Below are positions 1-6,423 of a stretch of DNA of 21,734 bases, piece by piece. Every line of letters begins with the position of its first letter. The first letter of the stretch is position 1. Both the position numbers and the translations under genes were made by a program. The notes under the pieces are model-generated. The model had not been told where the DNA came from and ran no database searches. It worked only from the letters and a program-made list of their open reading frames with translations. Origin of the DNA: DATDRQ01 sp035291645 (lineage in GTDB: Bacteria > Chloroflexota > Anaerolineae > Anaerolineales > UBA4823); NCBI GenBank assembly GCA_035291645.1, contig DATDRQ010000160.1:1-21734 (forward strand). The letters are read 5' to 3'.

Positions 1-142
1 CAATTCGGACCCGTCAAGTCCAGATCGGATCAACCGGTGGTTACGGCTTCAATCCAGCCCGTTGATTAACCTGGCCGTGGACGATTTGTATACCCCCAGG
101 ATCGCCCCCAGCGTCCCGGCCACCAAACAGGGCCGGGCATAA
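1..142. other. Window edge, unassigned; possible C-terminal end of a truncated ORF
   Basis: No gene can be assigned here. One plus frame is open from base 2 to a TAA at 140-142 and would encode the last 46 residues of a protein beginning outside the window (…INRWLRLQSSPLINLAV…). A minus frame is also open (…LVAGTLGAILGVYKSSTARL…) and stops within the first 100 bases. Both have GC-rich third positions and neither matches a family I recognise. I cannot choose between them, and the stretch could equally be non-coding. Confidence 0.2.
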
Positions 143-155
143 TTGGGAATATCCG

Positions 156-217
156 GTAGGGGCGGGGCAAGAAGATTTCAATCCTGTCTGGAAAGGTTTC
201 TCTTGCCCCGCCCCTAC
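156..217. repeat. Hairpin repeat element, copy 1
   Basis: A perfect 17-bp inverted repeat, GTAGGGGCGGGGCAAGA at 156-172 and its complement at 201-217, is separated by 28 nt that include GGAAAGG. A related, less perfect element lies at 3251-3310, so this looks like a small dispersed element (MITE- or REP-like) and not a one-off terminator. It lies downstream of the minus-strand polymerase gene and could also end that transcript, though no T-run follows it. Confidence 0.7.
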
Positions 218-260
218 GGCTCCGCATCATCGTCCCAATTTATTTTCTCTATTACCCTCC

Positions 261-302
261 CCCTTCGCGCCAATTCGCGTTCATTCGCGGATTATGATCC
301 CC
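261..302. repeat. Triple TTCGCG repeat, copy 1 (overlaps polymerase stop)
   Basis: TTCGCG occurs at 264, 274 and 284, an exact 10-bp period, followed by GATTATGATCCCC. A second copy with the same three cores lies at 3483-3522. The polymerase stop codon (281-283, minus strand) falls inside this repeat, so the last residues of that protein (GIIIRE) are encoded by repeat sequence. Confidence 0.65.
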
Positions 303-2611
303 TTTCTCTCCCGGCCTCCATTACCCTGCTCCAGCAGCGGCAGCCCGGCGCGCTCCTCCGGCAGCTGCCCGGGCGGCGCGGCGTAGGCGGCGTTGCTGAA
401 CAGCCACTGGCGCAGCAGCTCCTCGCTCACCCCGAAGGGCACCAGGATGGAGGCCGCCGCGCGCAGCAGCAGCTCGGCGTAGCGCTCGCAGTCCAGGCTC
501 CTGGGATCCACGGGGTCCGGCCGGTTCCAGGCGTGCACGCCCGGCTCGCCGCGCGTGTAGACGAAGCGCACCCGCTCCCCCGGGCTGGTGGGCTTGCCGG
601 CGGCCTGCAGCTGCGCCACGGCCCGCGCCACCGGCGAGGGCGTGCGGAACTCGTCCAGGGCGCGGCTGAGCTTCTGCGCCACCAGCAGGCTCTCCGGCGG
701 CAGGCGCCCGGCGCGCAGCTGCGCCAGCCTGGCGCGCAGCAGGGCGGTCAGCTCGGGCAGCGGGGGCGGCCGGGAACGGTCCGGGTGGGCGCGCGCCAGC
801 AGGGCCAGCATCTCCACCTGGGTCTGGGCGATGAAGGGCGGCGTGTCGCGCCGGCGGGCCTCGATGCCGCGCAGCTTGACCGAGCCGTCCTGGAACACGC
901 CGAAGTAGCGGTTGGCGACCGGCACGCGCCCGTCCACCCGCGACGGCAGGAAGGCCACCCAGCGGTAGATGCCCTCCAGGGCCACCGGCAGGCCGGTGCG
1001 CTCGACGATCTCGTCCAGCACCGGCTGGAAATCCGCCACGCTGGACGAGCCGGGCCGGCGCACCCACAGCCCATCCACGTACAGGTGCAGCACCTGGCAG
1101 CCCAGGTCCTCGGCCGCCTCCTTGGCGCGCAGCAGCGCTTCTCGCCCGTAGCCGGTGACCGCCTCGTGCGCCTCGATGCGCCCGAAGCGGGCGTTCTTGT
1201 AGCCCAGGTAGCCGAAGCAGGTCACCAGCAGCCACTTGTGGGCCGAGGCGCGCGCCTTATAGGCCTTGCGCTGCGGGTGCCAGCCCGGCAGGTCCGCCAG
1301 GCGGCGCTTGAGCGCCAGGCGCTTCTCCAGCAGGGGCGCCAGGGTCTGCGGCACCAGGCCGGGCGGCTGCGGCTCGCCCGGGATCCCCAAACCGACCGCC
1401 GCCTCCGAGATGGCCTGGCTGGAGCCGACCGTCTCGGGCGAGATGTTGAAGTGCACCATGATGCTGGGGTACATGGAGATGAAGTCGATCTCGGCCACGT
1501 CGTAGTGCAGCCCGGTGGTGGGCTGGTAGACCAGCCCGCCCTGGTCGGCGCGCATCAGATCGAGCAGGCTCTTGGGGCGCTCGGCCTGCTGCTTGTGCCA
1601 GGGCACCAGCACCCCCAGGCGCAGGGCGGTCAGCATCTGCATGGCGCTAATGCCGCTGCCCGGCGAGACGCGCGCCGCGGTCTGGGCCGGCAGGGCGGTC
1701 ACCCGCGCCAGCTCCAGGACGCCGTCCATGGCGTAGTCGTGGAACAGCATGGCGTTGTAGCGGTCGATGTGCCAGCGCCCGAACAGGTGCACCTGCCGCC
1801 CCATGTGCATGACCTGCCCGTAGGAGAAGTAGGTGTGCTCCTGTTTCTGCAGCGGTTCCAGGCCGGGCTCGCGGTTGAGCGGCAGGGGCAGGTTGGCCTG
1901 GCGGGAGAGCTCCAGCAGGTGCGGCAGCAGCCAGGTGTCGCCCCAGGAGGTCAGCAGCAGGTCGGGGTCGTGACGCTGCAGGATGGCGCGCAGCCCGACC
2001 AGCAGGGGGCGGGCCGGGCGGAGCGGCAGGCGGTACTCGTGCTGCTCGTAGCGCAGCAGCAGGGCGGTGGGCGCGCCGCGCGCCGGGTCGCAGTCCGGCG
2101 CCATTTCGAGCACGCGCAGCGGCGCCGGCGGCGGGTCCAGCTCCCAGGGCGTGTCGAGCGGCTCGATCGCCTCCAGGTTCCTGGCCTCATCGGCGAGAAC
2201 CCGGCAGCGCGCCAGCGGGAAGACCCCGTGCGCCGCCGCGTAGCGCAGGGTCAGAGGCACGTCGGCGTCGTAGTAGGCCAGCTCGGGGAACTCGCGGCTG
2301 GCCTGCTGGAACAGGCGGGTCTGGTCGGCGGGGCGCGCCACCTGGACCGAGAGCACCGTGACCGGCTCCAGGTGGAACAGGTCGCGGCGCTCTTCCCGCC
2401 CCAGCTTCACGGGCAGATCGCGTGATTCGAGGAAGCGCCACAGGGCGCGCAGGCGGGCGTTCGGCCCGGCCGCGTAGAACGTCACCGGGAAGGGCTGCTG
2501 CAGGCGCAGGCGGGCCCCGTTATTACGGGCTCCGTCTTCCCCCAGCAGCCACAGCGCCACCTCCCCCTCCGCGCCGGCGAACAGGTCGAGCAGCCAACCG
2601 GTGTACTCCAT
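281..2611 (-). CDS. Family-B DNA polymerase, divergent bacterial type
   Basis: This is a 776-residue DNA polymerase of family B. Motif A is clear (DFISMYPSIM, residues 376-385). The motif B region reads HKWLLVTCFGYLGYKNARFG (458-477), where the usual N-S pair before the FGYLGY element is V-T. Motif C is YVDGLW (511-516) where YGDTDS is expected, so the first Asp is kept and the second is Leu. A KxRGIEARRRDTP thumb-side element follows at 579-591. The N-terminal half fits an exonuclease fold, but its motifs look eroded: DPDLLLTSWGDTWLLPHL (215-232) stands where exo II should be, and no DIE-type exo I is seen. The ATG at 2609-2611 has AAGG-type purines upstream. Repair or translesion synthesis is an inference. 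Several catalytic positions are altered, so activity cannot be assumed. Fold assignment is firm; function is not. Confidence 0.88.
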   Translation of the reverse strand: MEYTGWLLDLFAGAEGEVALWLLGEDGARNNGARLRLQQPFPVTFYAAGPNARLRALWRFLESRDLPVKLGREERRDLFHLEPVTVLSVQVARPADQTRLFQQASREFPELAYYDADVPLTLRYAAAHGVFPLARCRVLADEARNLEAIEPLDTPWELDPPPAPLRVLEMAPDCDPARGAPTALLLRYEQHEYRLPLRPARPLLVGLRAILQRHDPDLLLTSWGDTWLLPHLLELSRQANLPLPLNREPGLEPLQKQEHTYFSYGQVMHMGRQVHLFGRWHIDRYNAMLFHDYAMDGVLELARVTALPAQTAARVSPGSGISAMQMLTALRLGVLVPWHKQQAERPKSLLDLMRADQGGLVYQPTTGLHYDVAEIDFISMYPSIMVHFNISPETVGSSQAISEAAVGLGIPGEPQPPGLVPQTLAPLLEKRLALKRRLADLPGWHPQRKAYKARASAHKWLLVTCFGYLGYKNARFGRIEAHEAVTGYGREALLRAKEAAEDLGCQVLHLYVDGLWVRRPGSSSVADFQPVLDEIVERTGLPVALEGIYRWVAFLPSRVDGRVPVANRYFGVFQDGSVKLRGIEARRRDTPPFIAQTQVEMLALLARAHPDRSRPPPLPELTALLRARLAQLRAGRLPPESLLVAQKLSRALDEFRTPSPVARAVAQLQAAGKPTSPGERVRFVYTRGEPGVHAWNRPDPVDPRSLDCERYAELLLRAAASILVPFGVSEELLRQWLFSNAAYAAPPGQLPEERAGLPLLEQGNGGRERKGIIIRE

Positions 2612-2652
2612 CTCCAGCCTTCCCCCCTTCCCCCGGGTGAAGGGTTCGTTGA

Positions 2653-2676
2653 ATAGAATATTTGTTCTATATTATA
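2653..2676 (-). promoter_or_regulatory. Polymerase promoter -10 box with LexA-like operator
   Basis: Reading the minus strand, a perfect TATAAT (2676-2671) is followed directly by the palindrome ATAGAACAAATATTCTAT (2670-2653). The core GAACAAATATTC matches the Gram-positive-type LexA box GAACNNNNGTTC in seven of eight defined positions. An operator just downstream of the -10 box would block initiation, the usual place for a repressor. The -35 region is poor (TGCAGA at 18 bp is the best). The box is seen in the sequence; LexA control is inferred. Confidence 0.5.
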
Positions 2677-2762
2677 CACCTTTCCGCGGTCTGCTCTGCA
2701 CCAGCCCGGCCCGCCCCTGCCAGGGGGCGGGTGACAGGGCCATGCCTCCATATGCGATTACC

Positions 2763-2817
2763 CTGACCATGTTTTTAGTTTGCGGTAGAATAGACCCAGG
2801 CGCCACCGCCTTTTTTT
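2763..2817 (+). promoter_or_regulatory. Promoter of the WD40 remnant with an immediate small hairpin
   Basis: CTGACC (2763-2768), a 17-bp spacer and TAGAAT (2786-2791) form a good sigma-A-type promoter on the plus strand. The predicted start, near 2798, coincides with a short hairpin (AGGCG, loop CCAC, CGCCT, 2798-2811) followed by seven T residues. This could be an attenuator or terminator that silences the broken gene, but a 5-bp stem at the very 5' end is weak evidence. Confidence 0.4.
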
Positions 2818-2852
2818 ATTCCCTGCGAATGGGCTGAGCGGGGAGAAAGCCC

Positions 2853-3232
2853 ATGTTTATTCGTCATGCTGCTGGCCTTAATCGTCCTGACGCTGATCTT
2901 TGCTTACCTGAATGGTCACCACCTTCGCCGGGCATACCGATAATATCCAGGATCTGGCCTGGTCGCCGGACAGCCGGCGCATCGTAAGCGGCGGGAACGA
3001 TTATTCGGTCAAGGTGTGGGACTCTGTCAGCGGGGAGGAGCTGTTCACGTACCAGGCCTCCGACTTCGTCTTGACCGTCGACTGGTCTTCCAGCGGGGGA
3101 TATATCGCGGTTGCCAGGTTCAATGACCCGCGGCCGTTGATCCTGCGCGCCTGGCAGTCCACCGGGGAGCTGGTCGCTTACGCCAAAGAGTGCTGCGTCT
3201 GGCGCCAGCTGACCGCCGAGGAGCGCGCCTAG
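2853..3232 (+). pseudogene. Decayed WD40-repeat protein with N-terminal membrane segment
   Basis: Three reading frames each hold part of one plausible gene. ATG 2853 has a well-placed GGGGAG (7-nt spacing) but soon leaves the sensible frame. A second frame from ATG 2866 encodes MLLALIVLTLIFAYLNG, a signal or anchor segment, and stops at 2941-2943. A third frame from ATG 2912 encodes GHTDNIQDLAWSPDSRRIVS and about 1.7 WD40 repeats (GH and WD signatures, …VKVWD…). It ends at TAG 3230-3232 after QLTAEERA, and the same frame continues with HGLPERLG…, so the TAG may replace a CAG. One extra base near 2862 and another near 2905 would join the three frames. WD40 proteins usually carry seven repeats, so most of the gene is gone. 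The frame-2 ORF (2912-3232) might still be translated, but I judge it a remnant. Confidence 0.65.
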
Positions 3233-3250
3233 CACGGTCTGCCGGAGCGG

Positions 3251-3310
3251 TTGGGGCACGGGGGATTTTGGAAAGGCCGTCATCTTTTTCATTTGCCCCC
3301 GCGCCCCTAC
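3251..3310. repeat. Hairpin repeat element, copy 2
   Basis: GGGGCACGGGGG (3253-3264) and CCCCCGCGCCCC (3296-3307) form a 12-bp inverted repeat with one mismatch. The element ends in GCCCCTAC as copy 1 does, is nearly the same length (60 against 62 nt) and also has GGAAAGG in its spacer. It lies just downstream of the broken WD40 gene. Confidence 0.5.
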
Positions 3311-3346
3311 ACACCGGCGGAAATCAATTTCGAATCATTTATTCCC

Positions 3347-3375
3347 TTGTAAATATCGAACAGTTGTGCTATATT
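3347..3375 (+). promoter_or_regulatory. Possible promoter in the AT-rich gap before the transglycosylase
   Basis: TTGTAA (3347-3352), 17 bp and TATATT (3370-3375) resemble a sigma-A promoter. No gene starts for the next 200 bases. It may be an upstream promoter for the transglycosylase or a chance match in an AT-rich stretch. Apart from the repeats and promoters listed, I see nothing else in 3233-3576. Confidence 0.3.
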
Positions 3376-3482
3376 TTCCCCTGGATTGGTCAACCTCATC
3401 GGATCGCACATACCAGAACTCTTTCGATCAAAAATCACCAGTCTTCAACCAAAAATTTTTTTGTCTCATATCTCATAATTCC

Positions 3483-3522
3483 CCATTCGCGCCTATTCGC
3501 GCAATTCGCGGATAACTTCCCC
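3483..3522. repeat. Triple TTCGCG repeat, copy 2
   Basis: TTCGCG occurs at 3486, 3496 and 3505, followed by GATAACTTCCCC. The order and spacing match copy 1 at 261-302, where the cores are 10 bp apart. Both copies lie downstream of a hairpin repeat element in the same orientation. Confidence 0.65.
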
Positions 3523-3539
3523 TGCTCCTCCACCCAGGA

Positions 3540-3568
3540 TTGACACCCGCCCTCCCCTGGGTTATAGT
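3540..3568 (+). promoter_or_regulatory. Strong promoter of the transglycosylase gene (possibly leaderless)
   Basis: A perfect TTGACA (3540-3545), 17-bp spacer and TATAGT (3563-3568) lie just ahead of the GTG start at 3577. Transcription would begin at about 3574-3577, at or within three bases of the start codon. No Shine-Dalgarno sequence lies between. Confidence 0.8.
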
Positions 3569-3576
3569 ACCCCTCC

Positions 3577-6021
3577 GTGAACCCGATCAAGTGGCTGATC
3601 CCGCTGGGCCTGCTGGCCATCCTGGCGCTGGCCTGTAACTTCCCGGTCTTCCTCTCGGAGCAGGCGCCGCCCGACCCAACCGCTGTAAGCGAAGCGACGC
3701 CCACCGCCGTAAGCGGAGCGACGTTCACCCCCACGCCCTCCCCCAGCCCGACCTCCACCCCCACGCCCACCCCGCTGCCCGCCGCCCGAGTCACGCTGGG
3801 CGACCGGGCCCTGCTCAACGGCGACTGGGATAGCGCCCGGGTCGAGTACCAGACCGCCCAGGAGGCCAGCCCGGACGCGGCCGTGCAGTCCGCCGCCCGC
3901 CTGGGCCTGGCCCGCACCCTCTACCTGGACGGTTCCTACGCCGAGGCGCAAGCCGCCCTGGAAGACCTGATCGATGCGCAGGGCGACCCGGCCATCGCTG
4001 CCGAGGCCGCCTTCTTCCTGGCGCAGGCCCTGGAGGCCCAGGAGCTATACCCGGAAGCTGCCGAGGCATATGCCCGTTACCTGGAGCTGCGCCCTGGCCT
4101 GATCGACGGCTACGTCCAGGAGCTGCGCGGCGACGCCTTGATGAACGCCGGGGAGTACCCGTCTGCCATCGGCGCCTACCAGGCCGCCCTGGGCGCTTCC
4201 CGCCTTGGGGCCGGCGAAGGCATCGAGTTGCAGATCGCCCGCGCCTACGATCTGTCCGGCGACCAGGCCACCGCCCTGGTAGCCTACCAGGACATCTACC
4301 AGCGCACCTCCAACGATTACACCAGGGCCGCCCTAGACCTGCGCATGGGCCAGATCTACACCGGACTGGGCCAGCTCGAACAAGCCCAGGCCGCCTACCT
4401 GGATGCCGTGGTGAACTTCCCCCTCTCCTACGACGCCTACTCCGCCCTGGTAGCCCTGGTGGAGGCCGGCGTCGAGGTGGATGAGTTCCAGCGCGGCCTG
4501 GTGGACTACTACGCCGGGGAGTACGGCGTGGCCCTGGCGGCCTTCGACCGTTATTTGCAGTCCGAACCGGCGGACCCGGCGGCGGCCCTGTATTACAGCG
4601 GTCTCGCCCAGAGCGGCATCGGCGGTCACGCGGCTGCCGTCGAAGCCTTCGACCAGGTGATCCAGTCCTATCCAGACTCGGATGTCTGGGACAAAGCCTG
4701 GGAGGAGAAGGCTTTCACCCTGTGGTACCACCTGAACGAGTTCCGCCAGGCCGGGGATGCGCTGCTCGAGTTCGTCGATAATAACCCCACCCACCCCAGG
4801 GCCGCGGAATTCCTGTTTCAGGCGGCGGTCATCGCCGAGCGGGATAAACGCCTGGACCGCGCCGCCCGCCTGTGGCAGCGCGTCGCTGACGAATACCCCT
4901 CTGACGGGCAGGCCAACCGGGCGCTCTTCCTGGCGGGCGCCACCCGCTACCGCCTGGCCGATTACGTCGTCGCCCACGACCTGTTCCAGCAGATCCTGGC
5001 CCGCACCGACGACCTGGAACCGCGCGCCGCGGCTTACCTGTGGATGGGCAAGTCACGCCAGGCGCTGAACGACCAGGCCGGGGCGCGGGCGAACTGGGAG
5101 CAGGCCGCCGCCCTCGACCCGACCGGCTACTACAGCGAGCGGGCGCGCGATATCCTGCAGGGCAACGCCCCATTCACCCCGCCTCAAGATTACGACCTGG
5201 CCTTCGATTTGGAGGCCGAGCGCGCCGAGGCCGAGGCCTGGATGCGCACCGTCTTCGACCTGCCGGAAGGCATTGACCTATCCGGCGCCGGAGACCTGGC
5301 CGGCGACCCGCGCTTCCAGCGCGGCGACGAGCTGTGGCGCCTGGGGCTGCTGACCGAGGCGCGCGCCGAGTTCGAAGACCTGCGCACCTCCATCGAAGAG
5401 GACCCGGTCGCCACCTACCGCCTGGCGGTCCACCTGCACGCGCTCGGCCTGTACCGCTCGGCCATCCTGGCGGCGCGCCGCGTGCTGACCCTGGCCGGGA
5501 TGGACGACGCCGAGACGCTGAAAGCTCCGATTTTCTTCAACCACCTGCGCTTTGGGCCGTACTATAAGGATCTGGTCATCTCCGCCAGCCAGGTCTACGA
5601 TTTCCACCCGCTGTTCCTGTTCAGCGTAATGCGCCAGGAGAGCCTGTTCGAGGGCTTCGTGAGTTCCTCGGCCGGCGCGCGCGGGCTGATGCAGATCGTC
5701 CCCGCCACCGGCGCCGAGGTGGCCGCCAACGCCGGCTGGCCCGAGGACTACTCCGCCGCCGACTTGTACCGGCCCCTAGTCAGCCTCAACCTGGGGGCGA
5801 ACTACCTCAACCGCCAGCGCGCCTTCCTGGGCGGGGATATCTACGCCGCCCTGGCGGCCTACAACGGCGGCCCCGGCAACGCCGCCGCCTGGAAGGACCT
5901 GGTCCCACCCGACCCGGACCTGTACCTGGAGGTCATCCGCTTCGAGGAGACCCGCAATTACATCCGGCGCATCTACGAGAACTTCAACATCTACCGGGAG
6001 CTGTACGACCGCACGCCCTGA
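3577..6021 (+). CDS. Lytic transglycosylase lipoprotein with TPR-like superhelix (Slt type)
   Basis: This 814-residue enzyme should cleave the MurNAc-GlcNAc bond of peptidoglycan outside the membrane. A signal peptide ends in a lipobox (LALAC, Cys20) and is followed by a Thr/Pro/Ser-rich linker to about residue 70. Residues 70-540 are repeated helical pairs rich in Ala, Tyr and Leu (e.g. GDWDSARVEYQTAQ, YPEAAEAYARYLEL) that read as TPR-like units, comparable to the Slt70 superhelix. The catalytic SLT domain spans about 660-805: the acid Glu688 lies in MRQESLFE, followed by GARGLMQIVPATG, AAYNGGPGN and TRNYIRRIYENF. The GTG start is supported by the signal peptide and promoter. Seven-residue spacing to the next gene suggests a short operon with it. 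Roles in wall turnover are known for the family; the TPR substrate or partner is unknown. Confidence 0.93.
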   Translation: MNPIKWLIPLGLLAILALACNFPVFLSEQAPPDPTAVSEATPTAVSGATFTPTPSPSPTSTPTPTPLPAARVTLGDRALLNGDWDSARVEYQTAQEASPDAAVQSAARLGLARTLYLDGSYAEAQAALEDLIDAQGDPAIAAEAAFFLAQALEAQELYPEAAEAYARYLELRPGLIDGYVQELRGDALMNAGEYPSAIGAYQAALGASRLGAGEGIELQIARAYDLSGDQATALVAYQDIYQRTSNDYTRAALDLRMGQIYTGLGQLEQAQAAYLDAVVNFPLSYDAYSALVALVEAGVEVDEFQRGLVDYYAGEYGVALAAFDRYLQSEPADPAAALYYSGLAQSGIGGHAAAVEAFDQVIQSYPDSDVWDKAWEEKAFTLWYHLNEFRQAGDALLEFVDNNPTHPRAAEFLFQAAVIAERDKRLDRAARLWQRVADEYPSDGQANRALFLAGATRYRLADYVVAHDLFQQILARTDDLEPRAAAYLWMGKSRQALNDQAGARANWEQAAALDPTGYYSERARDILQGNAPFTPPQDYDLAFDLEAERAEAEAWMRTVFDLPEGIDLSGAGDLAGDPRFQRGDELWRLGLLTEARAEFEDLRTSIEEDPVATYRLAVHLHALGLYRSAILAARRVLTLAGMDDAETLKAPIFFNHLRFGPYYKDLVISASQVYDFHPLFLFSVMRQESLFEGFVSSSAGARGLMQIVPATGAEVAANAGWPEDYSAADLYRPLVSLNLGANYLNRQRAFLGGDIYAALAAYNGGPGNAAAWKDLVPPDPDLYLEVIRFEETRNYIRRIYENFNIYRELYDRTP

Positions 6022-6030
6022 CGACAAACT

Positions 6031-6387
6031 ATGGATGCGAAGATATTTTCGGTCAGCCTGTACGCACCGGATGTCCCAGCAGCGGTTCATTTCTATAAAG
6101 ATGTCATTGGGTTAGACCTGGTCGCGCATCAGGAGCATATGCCGCACTTCAACCTGTCCGGCAGCTATCTGGTTATTCTATCCGGACAGCCGTTTGCACC
6201 ACCAGAACCTGCCCGGAAGGACTTCCCGGTGATCGCCATCCAGGTGCCGGTCCTGGAGGTCGTCCTGGAGCGGCTGCGCCACCACGGATTCGAGGTCCGC
6301 AAAGGGAGTGAAGAAACGGTTGGGCTGCGCTGGGCGATGTTCTACGACCCGGGGGGCAACTTGGTCGAGGTAGTCGAGATCAAATAG
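6031..6387 (+). CDS. VOC-superfamily (glyoxalase/bleomycin-resistance fold) protein
   Basis: This 118-residue single-domain protein has the betaalphabeta-beta-beta pattern of the vicinal-oxygen-chelate fold: MDAKIFSVSLYAPDVPAAVHFY at the N-terminus and FYDPGGNLVEVVEI at the C-terminus. The final Glu fits a VOC metal ligand, but the first-strand position that often holds His or Glu is Ser here, so enzymatic function is uncertain. It starts 9 nt after the transglycosylase stop without a visible ribosome site, so it is probably read from the same mRNA. It ends 36 bases from the convergent gene on the other strand, with no obvious terminator between. The substrate cannot be told; members include glyoxalases, dioxygenases and antibiotic-binding proteins. 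Confidence 0.8.
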   Translation: MDAKIFSVSLYAPDVPAAVHFYKDVIGLDLVAHQEHMPHFNLSGSYLVILSGQPFAPPEPARKDFPVIAIQVPVLEVVLERLRHHGFEVRKGSEETVGLRWAMFYDPGGNLVEVVEIK

Positions 6388-6423
6388 TTGTTGGTGTGTT
6401 TGTGTGGATCGAACTGAGGCATC

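Noticed and set aside
156..302. CRISPR array from repeated TTCGCG units
   Set aside because: Units are only six bases at a 10-bp period with no spacers of CRISPR length.
143..2425. A 760-codon open frame on the plus strand
   Set aside because: It lies antisense to the family-B polymerase, is rich in Gln, Arg, His and Gly as expected for a complementary shadow of a GC-rich gene, and shows no recognisable motif.
3435..3951. Minus-strand frames of 129 to 160 codons near the transglycosylase start
   Set aside because: They run across the promoter and the Thr/Pro linker of the plus-strand gene and give low-complexity Gly/Val-rich products.
4333..4977. A 214-codon minus-strand frame
   Set aside because: Shadow of the TPR-like region of the transglycosylase, where GC-rich third positions keep the reverse frame open.
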